From: RGIG426 sp045639905
Lineage (GTDB): Bacteria; Bacillota; Clostridia; Oscillospirales; Acutalibacteraceae
Length of the DNA stretch: 64,000 nucleotides
Assembly: GCA_045639905.1 (NCBI GenBank)
Contig: JAZUDZ010000026.1
Location: 1 to 64,000, forward strand
Direction of reading: 5' to 3'
This document shows, in pieces, positions 8,258-17,916 of this stretch. Position numbers and translations under genes: made by a program. Each line of letters starts with the position of its first letter. Positions within the stretch are counted from its first letter, which is position 1. The notes beneath the pieces are model-generated. The model did not search any database. It saw only the letters and a list, made by a program, of their open reading frames with translations, and was not told the DNA's origin.

Positions 8258-8854
8258 ATGAGTAATAAAAAAGAAACAAAGTCCAAACCAAAAGAAAAGG
8301 CTCCTGTTGATGAAGCGACTCTTCTGGCGAGACAAATTGCGCTTAAAAAGATTTTGTTGACAGTTCTTGCAATGCTTGGTGTTTTGATTATTATTTTTGC
8401 GATTGTAATCATTGTGGATAATAAGAGTGGACATGGAGAATTGTCGGAGAATTCAGACGGCGAAATTTCCTGGTTACATGATATTGCTTTTGGCGATTCT
8501 ATCACGTATGAAGATGTGAAGGATTATGACTTCACGTGCTATGTGTCTTCCAATAAAGATAATTTTGAAGCAACAAAAGCCATAGAAGGAAAAGATGCGG
8601 TCTTGCTGTATTCTTTGCTTTCTTGTAACGAATGGAAAGACGCGAAACAAAGCAAGCCTGGCGAAGATATGCTTTGTCTATATTTTTGCTTTGGGAAAGA
8701 GAAAGACAAAAATGCTTTCCAGCAGGTGTATATTGGAGACAATAACGAAGTGGCTTATACGCATACATCTGTGGATATGAACATCAATATTGCTTCTATT
8801 CCTGAAGGCGTTTTTGATGCTGTTTCAGAAGCGGTCGGTAAAATAAGTGAATAA
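8258..8854 (+). CDS. membrane-anchored protein of unknown function
   Basis: I do not recognise this 198-residue protein. Its first 30 residues are rich in Lys and Glu and should stay in the cytoplasm. One hydrophobic segment spans about residues 31-53 (LLTVLAMLGVLIIIFAIVII), and the remaining 145 residues should lie outside the cell. The outer part has no cysteine pair or catalytic motif that I can name. It starts 15 bases after the dCMP deaminase gene and is the last gene of the recA operon, closed by a strong terminator. Confidence 0.75.
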   Translation: MSNKKETKSKPKEKAPVDEATLLARQIALKKILLTVLAMLGVLIIIFAIVIIVDNKSGHGELSENSDGEISWLHDIAFGDSITYEDVKDYDFTCYVSSNKDNFEATKAIEGKDAVLLYSLLSCNEWKDAKQSKPGEDMLCLYFCFGKEKDKNAFQQVYIGDNNEVAYTHTSVDMNINIASIPEGVFDAVSEAVGKISE

Positions 8855-8855
8855 G

Positions 8856-8897
8856 AAAAATGCATTGCTTAGAAATTTTTCCAAGCAATGCATTTTT
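8856..8897. terminator. bidirectional terminator between convergent genes
   Basis: A 15-bp perfect stem (8856-8870 with 8883-8897) is flanked by A on one side and T on the other. It closes the recA operon on the plus strand and touches the stop codon of the GH20 gene on the minus strand. Confidence 0.9.
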
Positions 8898-10747
8898 TAT
8901 ATACCTGAGGCGGATATCATATCCCGCCATACATTGTGATAGGTGTTTCCCGGAACATAACCATTATATGTAAGCTGTTCTTCTTCTAATTCCGGAATGG
9001 AATCAATTTTGTTTTCGGCAAAAGCACTCAAACGGTCTTGGGCATATTTGATTCTGCCTTTGATACCGCTTAAACGAATGTCCAAAATTTCGTATCCAAA
9101 CGGTTTGTACATTTGAAGCCATCTTGTTTGTATGGCCTTATGAAGCCCATCCGTGTATTCAAGAAGTGTGTTTAAATCGTTTTCTGCGTAGCTTTTAAGT
9201 AAAGCCTTATCAGAATTCATATAAGCAGTATGAAGTTTCAAACCGATTTCCGCTTTGATAGATAGGACTTTTGCTATGTTTTCCCAAACGGCAAACATGT
9301 TTTCATAATAGGGATTCTGGATTTTCGCTTCGTTTAATTTAGCAGCAAGTTTTTCGTAGTATGCGTTAAAGCCTTCTGTTACATGTTTGTCAAACAGCCC
9401 GGATAGGATGTCTTGATACAGTAAATAACGAGATGGATCTACCAAATGCATTTTGTTTTCTTCAAGTGGCGAATCTAAATCTTCACCGAGAAGAATGTCG
9501 TCAAAGTTCGCCTTCGTGCATGTCTTAAACCGCTGCTGCAGTTTTTCATTGCTTACATGGATATCGTATCGCATTTCTGCAAAAAGCTGAACAACAGGAT
9601 GAGCGGCAAATAAATCGGCTTCGGCGCCATTGTCTCCCCATAAAGTAACGAGCGTCTCGTCGATGTGATTGTCGTAGCAAATTTCAAGTGCGCGTCTGCT
9701 GACATCGAGACTGTATGTGGTTCTGGGAGCGTAGCCCGTGAACCGCCATCCGGCTCCGGCAAAGATTGTGTGATTGTTGATAAACTGAGCATGACGCTTG
9801 CAATTGCCGTCGACTCGCTCGGATTTCTCCGTACAATAATCCCAGTAAACCATATCCACATTTTCGGGAATTTTTTGGAGGAGTTCATTTGATATCGGTT
9901 GATCGTAGCAGTCACCGGTTTCGTTTTTAGCCATTTTAAAGAACATATCGCTCCAAATAATAGGAGAGAAACCATATTTGTTGCAAATATCTTTCACACG
10001 ATTCAGATGCTTGCAGAACAAATCAAAGGCATCGTGATTGCCGTTTTTGTTTTTGAAACGACCTCGACCCAAATTTTCGGCCTCGTCCATACCGATATGA
10101 ATGCGGTTGCTTCTAAAAGCATTTCGGCAGGAGACAATCATTTTTTCGACCAGTTCATAGGTCTTTTCTTCATCAATCATCATGATGTCGTCAATATCCC
10201 AAATATCACGATAAACGAAGCGCCACTGGAACATGTTATTTAAATGGGCTAGGGTTTGAATGCAGGGAATCACTTCAATGCCGAATGAATAGGCGTAATC
10301 GTCAATGGCTTTAAGTTCGCTTTCCGTGAATCTTCCGCGCATATACCCGAAGTACGGTTCATCTTTGATCTCATATGTGTCTTCGGTGTAAAGCATAAAC
10401 GTATTAAAGCCCATTATGGCCAGTTGTTCGATATAATCCTGAACGGTCTTGACTGTAGGCACCGCATTGCGGGAACAGTCAAGCATAACGCCTGATTTCT
10501 TAAATTTTTCCGTTTCTTCAATTGTGAATAAGTCAGTTGCTTGTTCGGCGGCAAGTCCCAACGCTCTAAAGACAGCTACCTTTTCTTGGACAGAAATAAA
10601 CAAGGTGTCTTCCGTTTTCTTTACGGAGATTCCTTTTGGATTATTAATGTCAACAATCAGCTGTATGCCATCATCGGAAGTATCTATACCGAGACGATGG
10701 AGGATGGCTAAAATTTCTTGGGTTAATCCGGATCCGTTTATTTTCAC
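8897..10747 (-). CDS. glycoside hydrolase family 20 protein, probable beta-N-acetylhexosaminidase
   Basis: Family 20 enzymes remove terminal beta-linked GlcNAc or GalNAc using the substrate acetamido group. The protein has 616 residues from a GTG start. An N-terminal domain of about 85 residues precedes the barrel. The catalytic pair is in HIGMDEAENLG near residues 221-222, and IPCIQTLAHLNNMFQWR and the Trp-rich VYWDYCTE and TLWGDNGAE segments follow, as in streptococcal GcnA-type enzymes. There is no signal peptide, so it should act on imported sugars in the cytoplasm. GAGGTG lies 6 bases before GTG 10747; an alternative GTG at 10756 overlaps that site. It follows glyQS by about 30 bases on the same transcript. 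Confidence 0.88.
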   Translation of the reverse strand: MKINGSGLTQEILAILHRLGIDTSDDGIQLIVDINNPKGISVKKTEDTLFISVQEKVAVFRALGLAAEQATDLFTIEETEKFKKSGVMLDCSRNAVPTVKTVQDYIEQLAIMGFNTFMLYTEDTYEIKDEPYFGYMRGRFTESELKAIDDYAYSFGIEVIPCIQTLAHLNNMFQWRFVYRDIWDIDDIMMIDEEKTYELVEKMIVSCRNAFRSNRIHIGMDEAENLGRGRFKNKNGNHDAFDLFCKHLNRVKDICNKYGFSPIIWSDMFFKMAKNETGDCYDQPISNELLQKIPENVDMVYWDYCTEKSERVDGNCKRHAQFINNHTIFAGAGWRFTGYAPRTTYSLDVSRRALEICYDNHIDETLVTLWGDNGAEADLFAAHPVVQLFAEMRYDIHVSNEKLQQRFKTCTKANFDDILLGEDLDSPLEENKMHLVDPSRYLLYQDILSGLFDKHVTEGFNAYYEKLAAKLNEAKIQNPYYENMFAVWENIAKVLSIKAEIGLKLHTAYMNSDKALLKSYAENDLNTLLEYTDGLHKAIQTRWLQMYKPFGYEILDIRLSGIKGRIKYAQDRLSAFAENKIDSIPELEEEQLTYNGYVPGNTYHNVWRDMISASGI

Positions 10748-10777
10748 GAAAAACACCTCATTTAATACTATTTAATT

Positions 10778-12175
10778 TTAGAATTTCATCTTATCATATA
10801 AGAAAGCACTGACTTCGGAAATAGGCATGCGAACCTGGTCCATTGTATCACGGTCGCGTACGGTAACACAGTTGTCTTCCAAGCTGTCAAAGTCAAAGGT
10901 GATGCAATAGGGTGTTCCGATTTCATCTTGACGACGATACCGTTTGCCAATAGAGCCAGACTCGTCAAAGTCAATCATATAATCGCAGGAAAGCTGATCA
11001 TATACTTTGCGGGCATCCTCAGAAAGCTTTTTGGAAAGCGGGAGAACCGCAGCTTTGAAAGGAGCCAGTGCCGGATGGAAGTGCATGACAACACGCGTAT
11101 CTTTTTCATCAATTTGTTCTTCATCATAGGCATCGGCAAGAAATGCTAAGAAGGAACGCTCGACACCGAGAGACGGCTCAATAACGTAGGGGATATAATG
11201 TTCGTTCGTTTCTTGGTCAAAATATGAAAGGTCTTTGCCGGATGTGTTTTGATGCTGTGTTAAATCATAATCCGTACGGTCCGCAACGCCCCACAGTTCG
11301 CCCCATCCAAACGGGAACAAGAATTCAAAATCTGTGGTTGCTTTTGAATAGAAGCAAAGTTCTTCCGGGTCGTGGTCACGCAAACGAAGGTTCTCCTCTT
11401 TCATTCCCAAGGAAAGAAGCCAATCGCGACAGAATCCACGCCAGTAATTAAACCATTCAAGGTCTGTGCCCGGCTTGCAGAAAAATTCAAGTTCCATTTG
11501 CTCAAATTCTCTTACGCGGAAAATAAAGTTTCCTGGAGTGATTTCGTTTCGGAACGACTTACCGATTTGTCCAATACCGAACGGTACTTTTTTACGGGAA
11601 GTTCTTTGAACATTTGCAAAGTTAACAAAAATACCCTGTGCGGTTTCCGGACGTAAATATACGGTATTCTTTGCGTCTTCCGTAACGCCTTGGAAAGTTT
11701 TGAACATAAGATTAAACTGACGGATATCAGTAAAATTGTGCTTGCCGCAGCTCGGGCAAGGGATTTCTTTTTCTTCAATGAAGTTTTTCATTTCTTCCTG
11801 AGAAAATGCATCAATCGGCTTGTCGAGAGTGACGTTATTTTCACTGCAATAGTCTTCAATAATTTTATCAGCACGGAAACGCTCTTTGCATTCGCGGCAG
11901 TCCATTAACGGGTCGGAAAAACCGCCGAGGTGACCGGATGCCACCCAGGTTTGAGGATTCATGAGAATCGCCGCATCCAAACCGACATTGTAGGGGGATT
12001 CTTTGACGAATTTTTTCCACCATGCCTGTTTGATGTTGTTTTTTAGTTCGACACCAAGCGGACCGTAATCCCAGGTGTTTGCCAATCCACCATAGATTTC
12101 ACTTCCTGCATAAACGAAGCCACGTCCTTTGCAGAGAGCCACTAATTTGTCCATCGTTTTTTCTGTGTTTTTCAT
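10778..12175 (-). CDS. glyQS: glycyl-tRNA synthetase (single-chain type)
   Basis: This is the homodimeric class II enzyme that charges tRNA-Gly. The 465 residues start with [20 protein letters not shown] (after a short leader) and include the class II segments [25 protein letters not shown] and [22 protein letters not shown] motif lies in the N-terminal third with CREC, forming a probable zinc site. AGGAGG is well placed before the ATG. Its promoter leaves only about 45 bases of leader, too little for a T-box, so glycine starvation control of that kind is absent here. Confidence 0.97.
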   Translation of the reverse strand: MKNTEKTMDKLVALCKGRGFVYAGSEIYGGLANTWDYGPLGVELKNNIKQAWWKKFVKESPYNVGLDAAILMNPQTWVASGHLGGFSDPLMDCRECKERFRADKIIEDYCSENNVTLDKPIDAFSQEEMKNFIEEKEIPCPSCGKHNFTDIRQFNLMFKTFQGVTEDAKNTVYLRPETAQGIFVNFANVQRTSRKKVPFGIGQIGKSFRNEITPGNFIFRVREFEQMELEFFCKPGTDLEWFNYWRGFCRDWLLSLGMKEENLRLRDHDPEELCFYSKATTDFEFLFPFGWGELWGVADRTDYDLTQHQNTSGKDLSYFDQETNEHYIPYVIEPSLGVERSFLAFLADAYDEEQIDEKDTRVVMHFHPALAPFKAAVLPLSKKLSEDARKVYDQLSCDYMIDFDESGSIGKRYRRQDEIGTPYCITFDFDSLEDNCVTVRDRDTMDQVRMPISEVSAFLYDKMKF

Positions 12176-12227
12176 AATAAATTATTCCTCCTTCTCGCAT
12201 CTGGCTGATGCGCGAAAACTTATTGTT

Positions 12228-12256
12228 ATTTTATCATTTAATATATAGTGTGTCAA
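12228..12256 (-). promoter_or_regulatory. promoter of glyQS
   Basis: On the minus strand a perfect TTGACA (12251-12256) and TAAAAT (12228-12233) are 17 bases apart. The short leader contains a small hairpin (12196-12201 with 12207-12212) just before the ribosome site. Confidence 0.8.
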
Positions 12257-12272
12257 TGATTTGGACCATAGA

Positions 12273-12306
12273 AAAAGCCTTGTAACCAAACGGTTACAAG
12301 GCTTTT
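12273..12306 (-). terminator. terminator of msmX
   Basis: A 15-bp perfect stem (12273-12287 with 12292-12306) and a 4-base loop follow the msmX stop codon on the minus strand and end in a T run. Confidence 0.9.
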
Positions 12307-12316
12307 GATATAGAAA

Positions 12317-13459
12317 TCAGTTGCAGATGATGGTCTCGGTATCCGGATCGAACAAATGAATTTTGCTGTTGTCCAAAACGATATCAATAACATCACCCGG
12401 ACGACCGGTCGAAGTCGGCTCAACGCGAGCGGTAAAGGCATGTCCTTCGATGTTCAAATACAAGAAGGTTTCAGCACCCATAAGTTCGGTAACTTCAACG
12501 TTGGCAACGCATTTGCTGTCAGCCAAGGATTCGAGATAACGGGGCTCATCGTGTACATCTTCCGGACGAATACCCATAAGGACCGGCTTGTCAACATAAG
12601 CATCCAAGTTGCCTTTTGCATTTTTGGAATCCGGGAGCGGAATGTCATATTTGACACCGCGTTTTGTTTTGGTATCTTCAGAACCAAACTGGACAAAGAA
12701 TTTACCGTCTTTCTTAATCAGCACACTGTTAATGAAGTTCATTTGCGGGCTTCCGATAAATCCGGCAACGAAGGTGTTGCAGGGGAGGTCATACAAATGT
12801 TGCGGAGTGTCAACCTGCTGGATGAAACCGTCTTTCATAACAACGATACGATCAGCCATGGTCATAGCTTCGGTCTGGTCGTGGGTAACATAGATGAAAG
12901 TGGTGCCGAGTTTTTGATGGATTTTGGAAAGTTCCGTACGCATCTGGGCGCGAAGTTTGGCGTCCAAGTTGGAGAGCGGTTCGTCCAAAAGGAAGACTTT
13001 CGGCTCACGGACAATGGCACGACCCAAAGCAACACGCTGACGCTGACCACCGGACAAAGCCTTCGGCTTACGATCCAGCAAGTGAGCAATATCCAAGATG
13101 CGGGCAGCTTCTTCAACACGACGCTTGATTTCATCTTTCGGAGTTTTACGAAGTTTCAAACCGAAAGCCATATTATCAAAAACTGTCATATGCGGATACA
13201 AAGCATAGTTCTGGAACACCATGGCGATGTCGCGGTCTTTCGGAGCGACATCGTTGACCAAACGGTCACCAATGTAAAGCTCGCCAGCGGAGATTTCTTC
13301 CAAACCGGCAATCATACGAAGAGTAGTGGATTTGCCGCAACCGGAAGGTCCGACAAATACCAAAAACTCTTTATCTTTGATTTCAAGGTTGAAGTCAGAG
13401 ACGGCGGTTACGCCACCCGGATACTTCTTGTAAATGCTTTTTAATGAGACACTAGACAT
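12317..13459 (-). CDS. msmX: sugar ABC transporter ATP-binding protein (MsmX/UgpC type)
   Basis: The 380-residue ATPase powers carbohydrate importers. Walker A (GPSGCGKST) is at 37-45, the signature LSGGQRQR near 135, Walker B VFLLDEP and the switch His in THDQTEAM. The C-terminal third is the regulatory OB-fold domain ([24 protein letters not shown]) seen in MsmX and UgpC. No permease or binding protein is encoded next to it, which fits MsmX of Bacillus, a shared ATPase for several sugar importers. Codon choice is narrow (CGT, GGT, AAC and similar), suggesting high expression. The start has AGGAGG 9 bases upstream. It is transcribed alone. Confidence 0.93.
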   Translation of the reverse strand: MSSVSLKSIYKKYPGGVTAVSDFNLEIKDKEFLVFVGPSGCGKSTTLRMIAGLEEISAGELYIGDRLVNDVAPKDRDIAMVFQNYALYPHMTVFDNMAFGLKLRKTPKDEIKRRVEEAARILDIAHLLDRKPKALSGGQRQRVALGRAIVREPKVFLLDEPLSNLDAKLRAQMRTELSKIHQKLGTTFIYVTHDQTEAMTMADRIVVMKDGFIQQVDTPQHLYDLPCNTFVAGFIGSPQMNFINSVLIKKDGKFFVQFGSEDTKTKRGVKYDIPLPDSKNAKGNLDAYVDKPVLMGIRPEDVHDEPRYLESLADSKCVANVEVTELMGAETFLYLNIEGHAFTARVEPTSTGRPGDVIDIVLDNSKIHLFDPDTETIICN

Positions 13460-13525
13460 GTTTCTCTTCCTCCTAAATTATCTAGAAAGAGGTGTTTGTG
13501 CACACTCTTCTTAATTTACTGTGTC

Positions 13526-13603
13526 ATTATACCATTACGGTACGAGGATTTCCATACTCGTAATTGCCGAAAAAAGATAGATACTTTTGTTAAATATTAA
13601 CAA
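13526..13603 (-). promoter_or_regulatory. msmX promoter with two candidate operators
   Basis: On the minus strand TATAAT (13526-13531) is preceded by TGG, an extended -10, with a poor -35. An inverted repeat (TACGAG 13541-13546 with CTCGTA 13557-13562) overlaps the -35 region. A separate 17-bp perfect palindrome, TTGTTAA-ATA-TTAACAA, lies at 13587-13603. Either could bind a sugar-responsive regulator; this is inferred from symmetry only. Confidence 0.5.
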
Positions 13604-13638
13604 TTTTACTTACGATTAGGCTGTATTTTCGTATTTTT

Positions 13639-14352
13639 TCAATTGTTAATGATATCCACAATTTCAAGTGATGTAAGGGGTCGAAATTCTCCAGGATGCA
13701 TTGTATCGTCTAATTCAACTCCGCCGATGGACTGACGATGGAGTCTATTGACCCCAATATCGTATGTACCAAACATCCTTTTAACTTGATGATATTTCCC
13801 TTCGTGAATGGATATCTTGACGTGGAGCGGAGAATCTAAAACAGAGATGATAGCCGGTTCGCAAGGAGTTCCGTCTGGCAGGTGTGTTCCTTCCGAAAAC
13901 TCTTTGATGATTTCATCATTAACAGGAGCATCCAATTCGGCTATATAGGTTTTCCAAACCTCGTTTTTGGGAGATATGATTTTATGTGCCCACTCACCGT
14001 CGTCCGTGATTAAAACGAGTCCGGTCGTTGTTTTGTCAAGTCTTCCGGCTGGAAACAAATTGCGATGTTGATAGGCTTCCGGAAGCAGGTCGATGATTGT
14101 TCTGGCTGTCTTGTCATTTGATACACATAAAACGTCACCCGGTTTATTCATCATGAGATAGACATGGCCCACGAATGAAACGGGTTCGCCTTTGAAACAG
14201 ATGACATCTGTTTCCGGATTGATTTTTTTAGAGGCATCACGGCAAACCAATTCGTTGACGGTGACTAGGCCGCAGCGAATCACTTTCGTTGCATCGGCGC
14301 GCGAATGAATTCTTTGGTCTGATATGAATTTGTCAAGCCTTTGTGTAGGCAT
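13639..14352 (-). CDS. rRNA pseudouridine synthase, RsuA/RluB/E/F family
   Basis: This enzyme isomerises a uridine in rRNA. An S4 RNA-binding domain occupies residues 1-60 (RLDKFISDQ, SRADATKVIRCGLVTVN) and the catalytic domain follows, with the active-site Asp in PAGRLDKTTTGLVLITDDGEW, and EGKYHQVKRMFG near the end. I use the ATG at 14352 (237 residues), which has GAGGTG 7 bases upstream; a longer frame reaching 14466 would run through the structured RNA at 14371-14558. The exact target uridine cannot be told from sequence. Confidence 0.93.
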   Translation of the reverse strand: MPTQRLDKFISDQRIHSRADATKVIRCGLVTVNELVCRDASKKINPETDVICFKGEPVSFVGHVYLMMNKPGDVLCVSNDKTARTIIDLLPEAYQHRNLFPAGRLDKTTTGLVLITDDGEWAHKIISPKNEVWKTYIAELDAPVNDEIIKEFSEGTHLPDGTPCEPAIISVLDSPLHVKISIHEGKYHQVKRMFGTYDIGVNRLHRQSIGGVELDDTMHPGEFRPLTSLEIVDIINN

Positions 14353-14370
14353 ATTGTTCACCTCAAAAAA

Positions 14371-14558
14371 ATCCCGCCTAGCCGTAAAATGTCTCAATAA
14401 CCTGCTACCAAAAAGCAGGTGGGTAAATGCCCGATGTGTTCTGAGCTTCCAACGTCCCATTTGCATGGGGAGGCCTGCTCTCCGACACCGGAGACAAGAT
14501 CCCTATTAAAAGTCTGTAGTAGGGTTATATGACATAAGGTCCGCGTACTAGGCAGGTA
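14371..14558 (-). ncRNA. ssrS: structured non-coding RNA, candidate 6S RNA
   Basis: This 188-base minus-strand segment lies between two genes and folds into a long rod. A 9-bp closing stem joins its ends (14548-14556 with 14373-14381, one G-U pair). Inside are CCCTA/TAGGG, TCTCCG/CGGAGA, CCCAT/ATGGG, GGG/CCC and ACCTGC/GCAGGT hairpins, and a T run follows the 3' end. Length, closing stem and the largely unpaired middle fit 6S RNA, which mimics an open promoter and binds RNA polymerase. The folding was done by eye, and I cannot exclude another class. Confidence 0.45.
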
Positions 14559-14563
14559 TTATA

Positions 14564-14890
14564 TTATTCTTCTTCGTCTTCAAACAAATCTGCAAGACGT
14601 TCCTCAAAAATTTCGGCAATCTCATCAAGAAGTTCCTCGTTTTCGATGGGAGCCAAGATGGTATTGTCATCTTCTTCCAAAACCTGAACCGGAATGATTT
14701 CCATATCTTCATCCAAAAATTCCTGAGAGTCTTCCGGACAAGGGAGAAGGGCTAAGAATTTTCCATCATCGGTTTCGATTGCGTCCAGGATTTCAAATTC
14801 ATGAACCTTTCCGTCTTCATCTTCAACCGTGACGATTTCCGGATCATATTCTTCTTCCATTACATTGTTTTCATTCGTATTTTCAGACAT
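14564..14890 (-). CDS. DUF1292 domain protein
   Basis: The 108-residue, strongly acidic protein belongs to the DUF1292 family (YrzB-like), common in Firmicutes and of unknown function. The core reads VTVEDEDGKVHEFEILDAIE, FLALLPCPED and EIIPVQVLEEDD, and about a third of the residues are Asp or Glu. It has its own promoter and is not joined to the usual yrrK-type neighbours here. Downstream on the same strand lies the candidate 6S RNA. Confidence 0.9.
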   Translation of the reverse strand: MSENTNENNVMEEEYDPEIVTVEDEDGKVHEFEILDAIETDDGKFLALLPCPEDSQEFLDEDMEIIPVQVLEEDDNTILAPIENEELLDEIAEIFEERLADLFEDEEE

Positions 14891-14925
14891 CGTTAAATCC
14901 TCCGTTTATCATAAATTCCATTCAC

Positions 14926-14954
14926 ATTTTACTTGTATTTCCGTATCTAGTCAA
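14926..14954 (-). promoter_or_regulatory. promoter of the DUF1292 gene
   Basis: On the minus strand TTGACT (14949-14954) and TAAAAT (14926-14931) are 17 bases apart, about 30 bases from the start codon. Confidence 0.75.
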
Positions 14955-15034
14955 CATTTACTGCGTTTCCATTTGTGTTTTTTAAGCATTATTTCAAAAA
15001 TTGGTTTAATTTATGTAATATCCGTTTATATTTG

Positions 15035-15063
15035 TTGCTTTTTACCCACTGTTAAGGTATAAT
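15035..15063 (+). promoter_or_regulatory. promoter of valS
   Basis: TTGCTT (15035-15040) and a perfect TATAAT (15058-15063) are 17 bases apart. Transcription should begin near 15070, leaving about 30 bases of leader, so there is no T-box. Confidence 0.75.
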
Positions 15064-15101
15064 CTATAAAGTTATTTTATTATGAATTGGAGGGATTTTA
15101 A

Positions 15102-17714
15102 GTGGGACGAGAACTTGCAAAAAGTTACGATCCGCGTGAAGTTGAAGATCGAATTTATTCTTTCTGGGAAGATAATGGGTATTTTCATGCGGTAGTAAAT
15201 CCCGATAAAAAACCTTATACAATTGTTATGCCTCCTCCGAATATTACCGGACAGCTTCACATGGGGCATGCTCTTGATAATACACTCCAGGATATTTTGA
15301 TTCGTTGGAGAAGAATGCAGGGATATGAAGCTCTTTGGGTTCCGGGAACGGACCATGCTTCCATTGCCACGGAGGCTAAGATTGTGGAAGCAATGAAAAA
15401 AGAGGGGATTACCAAGGACGACCTGGGCCGTGAAAAGTTTCTCGAAAGAGCTTGGAAATGGCGTGAACAGTACGGTGGACGTATTGTGTCCCAGCTCCGC
15501 AAAATGGGTTCATCCTGTGACTGGGAGAGAGAACGTTTTACCATGGATGAGGGCTGCAGCAAAGCTGTACGCGAGGTCTTTGTTCGCCTGTATGAAGAAG
15601 GAAAGATTTATCGCGGTGAGCGAATCATCAACTGGTGCCCGCACTGCATGACATCAATTTCCGATGCTGAAGTGGAATTCGAAGAAAAGGATGCTTTCTT
15701 CTATCATCTACGCTATCCGATGGCGGACGGTTCCGGTTATTTGGAACTGGCTACGACTCGTCCGGAAACCATGCTGGGTGATACGGCTGTTGCCGTTCAT
15801 CCGGATGACGAGCGCTACAAGGCACTTGTCGGCAAAAATGTCATCTTGCCGATTGTGAATAAGGAAATTCCGATTATCGCCGACGAGTATGTCGAAATGG
15901 ATTTCGGTACCGGTGTCGTTAAAATTACGCCGGCCCATGACCCGAACGACTTTGAAGTCGGTGCACGCCATAATCTGGAAGTGATTACCGTCACGACCGA
16001 TGACGGCTTCATGAATGAACTTGCCGGCAAGTATGAAGGTATGTCCATTATGGAATGCCGCAAAGCCATTATGGAAGATCTGGAAGAGCAAGGCTATGTG
16101 GTGAAAATTGAGCCCATGAAACATAACGTGGGTAGCTGCTATCGCTGCCACACCGTGATTGAGCCTCGTGTTTCTCTGCAATGGTTTGTTAAAATGGAAG
16201 AACTGGCGAAACCGGCCATCGAAGCTGTCAAAACCGGCAAAACCAAGTTTATTCCGGAACGCTTTGACAAAATATATTTCCACTGGCTTGAAAATATTCG
16301 TGACTGGTGTATTTCCCGTCAGCTCTGGTGGGGACACCGTATTCCGGCCTGGTACTGCGAAGAGTGTGGCGAGACGATTGTTTCCCGTGAAGACCCGACA
16401 GTTTGCCCGAAATGTGGTTGTAAACATTTGCACCAAGATGAGGATACCTTGGATACTTGGTTCTCCTCTGCACTGTGGCCGTTCTCTACTATGGGGTGGC
16501 CGGATGACACGCCTGAATATAAGTATTTCTATCCCACGGAGACAATGGTTACCGGATATGATATTATCTTCTTCTGGGTTGTTCGTATGATGTTCTCCGG
16601 TCTTGCTTATACCGATGATGTCCCGTTCCATACCGTCTTTATCCACGGCTTGGTTCGCGATTCTCAGGGGCGCAAAATGTCCAAATCTCTTGGCAACGGT
16701 ATTGATCCGCTTGAAATTATTGACCAGTACGGTGCGGATGCACTTCGCTTTACGCTTGCGACCGGCAACAGTCCCGGAAACGATATGCGTTTTATGCAGG
16801 ATAAGGTGGAATCCTCTCGTAACTTTGCCAATAAAATATGGAACGCTGCGCGGTTTATTTTGATGAACCTGGACGGCGATGTACAGCTCGGACTTCCGGA
16901 AACACTGACACTGGAAGATAAGTGGATTGTGTCGAAAGTCAACACCCTTGCAAAAGCCGTTACCGACAACCTTGAAAAGTTTGAGCTCGGCATGGCCGTA
17001 CAGAAGCTCTATGACTTTATTTGGGATGATTTCTGTGACTGGTATATTGAGCTTTGCAAAACCAGATTACAGGGCGATGGAAAAGAAAATGTTCGTCGTG
17101 CGCTCATTTATGTGATGACCAATATGCTGAAGCTGCTGCATCCGTTTATGCCGTATATTACCGAAGAAATTTGGCAAAGTATTCCGCATGACGGTGAAAC
17201 GTTAATGCGTTCGGAATGGCCGCTGTTTGATGAGGCACTGAACTTCCAAGAGGAAGAACGGGAAATGGAACGTCTTATGGACGCCATTCGCGCCATTCGG
17301 AATCGCAGAGCCGAAATGAATGTTCCGCCTTCCAAGAAAACAGACCTTTATGTGGATACAACCTTTACGGATACATTTGTAAAGGGAAAAGCCTTTATGG
17401 AACGCTTGGCCTTTGCTTCCGGCGTTTATATGGAAAGCGGCGCCGAGAAAGAAGGCATGGTCAGTATTGTCACAGCCGATGCGACGATTCGTATTCCGAT
17501 GGCTGAACTAGTTGATTTGGAAGCCGAACGAGCCCGCTTAACGAAGGAAAAAGCCAACGTTCAGAAACAGCTTGACGGTATTATGGCTCGCTTGAATAAT
17601 GAAGCATTCACAAGCAAAGCTCCGCAGAACATTGTCGATGGGGCTAAAGAGCAGGCTGCAAAACTTCAGGAAAAACTTGATTTGCTTGACAAAAGTCTTT
17701 CTGAAATGAAATAA
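15102..17714 (+). CDS. valS: valyl-tRNA synthetase
   Basis: ValS charges tRNA-Val and edits mischarged threonine. The 870-residue class I enzyme has the HIGH motif as HMGH at residues 53-56 ([13 protein letters not shown]), KMSKS near residue 525 ([14 protein letters not shown]), a central editing domain with [17 protein letters not shown], and a C-terminal coiled coil of about 65 residues. The start is GTG, 7 bases after GGAGGG; the upstream ATG at 15082 is in another frame. Codon use is biased to favoured codons, as in other highly expressed genes here. Confidence 0.98.
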   Translation: MGRELAKSYDPREVEDRIYSFWEDNGYFHAVVNPDKKPYTIVMPPPNITGQLHMGHALDNTLQDILIRWRRMQGYEALWVPGTDHASIATEAKIVEAMKKEGITKDDLGREKFLERAWKWREQYGGRIVSQLRKMGSSCDWERERFTMDEGCSKAVREVFVRLYEEGKIYRGERIINWCPHCMTSISDAEVEFEEKDAFFYHLRYPMADGSGYLELATTRPETMLGDTAVAVHPDDERYKALVGKNVILPIVNKEIPIIADEYVEMDFGTGVVKITPAHDPNDFEVGARHNLEVITVTTDDGFMNELAGKYEGMSIMECRKAIMEDLEEQGYVVKIEPMKHNVGSCYRCHTVIEPRVSLQWFVKMEELAKPAIEAVKTGKTKFIPERFDKIYFHWLENIRDWCISRQLWWGHRIPAWYCEECGETIVSREDPTVCPKCGCKHLHQDEDTLDTWFSSALWPFSTMGWPDDTPEYKYFYPTETMVTGYDIIFFWVVRMMFSGLAYTDDVPFHTVFIHGLVRDSQGRKMSKSLGNGIDPLEIIDQYGADALRFTLATGNSPGNDMRFMQDKVESSRNFANKIWNAARFILMNLDGDVQLGLPETLTLEDKWIVSKVNTLAKAVTDNLEKFELGMAVQKLYDFIWDDFCDWYIELCKTRLQGDGKENVRRALIYVMTNMLKLLHPFMPYITEEIWQSIPHDGETLMRSEWPLFDEALNFQEEEREMERLMDAIRAIRNRRAEMNVPPSKKTDLYVDTTFTDTFVKGKAFMERLAFASGVYMESGAEKEGMVSIVTADATIRIPMAELVDLEAERARLTKEKANVQKQLDGIMARLNNEAFTSKAPQNIVDGAKEQAAKLQEKLDLLDKSLSEMK

Positions 17715-17724
17715 TTGATATAAC

Positions 17725-17746
17725 AAGGGAAGAGAAATCTTCCCTT
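17725..17746 (+). terminator. hairpin between valS and tRNA-Leu
   Basis: A 9-bp stem (17725-17733 with 17738-17746) with a GAAA loop follows valS. There is no T run, so it may be a processing or stabilising hairpin and tRNA-Leu may be co-transcribed with valS. Confidence 0.45.
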
Positions 17747-17752
17747 GCATAT

Positions 17753-17834
17753 GCGGGCGTGGTGGAATGGCAGACACGTTGGTCTTAGGAGCCAATGCTT
17801 ACGCGTGCAAGTTCAAGTCTTGTCGCCCGCACCA
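17753..17834 (+). tRNA. tRNA-Leu (anticodon TAG)
   Basis: The 82-base gene has the acceptor stem GCGGGCG/CGCCCGC, anticodon stem TTGGT/GCCAA with loop CTTAGGA (anticodon TAG), a short class II variable arm, the T arm with GTTCAAGTC, and an encoded CCA. It reads CUA and other CUN leucine codons. Confidence 0.95.
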
Positions 17835-17836
17835 AA

Positions 17837-17865
17837 ACGGATTCGCTGATGCGAGTCCGTTTTTT
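17837..17865 (+). terminator. terminator after tRNA-Leu
   Basis: A 10-bp stem with one G-U pair (17837-17846 with 17851-17860) is followed by a T run, directly after the tRNA. Confidence 0.88.
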
Positions 17866-17873
17866 GTATATAA

Positions 17874-17900
17874 AAAAGGAGTTCCCTTAGAACTCCTTTT
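17874..17900 (-). terminator. terminator of the Na/Pi cotransporter gene
   Basis: An 11-bp perfect stem (17874-17884 with 17890-17900) lies after the stop codon of the minus-strand gene and ends in TTTTT on that strand. Confidence 0.85.
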
Positions 17901-17916
17901 AAACAATGATTCGGTT

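Noticed and set aside
12176..12316. T-box leader before glyQS
   Set aside because: The promoter leaves only about 45 bases of leader, and no T-box sequence or specifier stem is present. The same holds for valS, and trpS lies within an operon.
12356..13444. Plus-strand open frame opposite msmX
   Set aside because: Antisense shadow produced by the narrow codon choice of msmX.
13639..14466. Longer N-terminus for the pseudouridine synthase
   Set aside because: The extra 38 residues would be translated from the structured RNA region; GAGGTG directly before ATG 14352 marks the true start.
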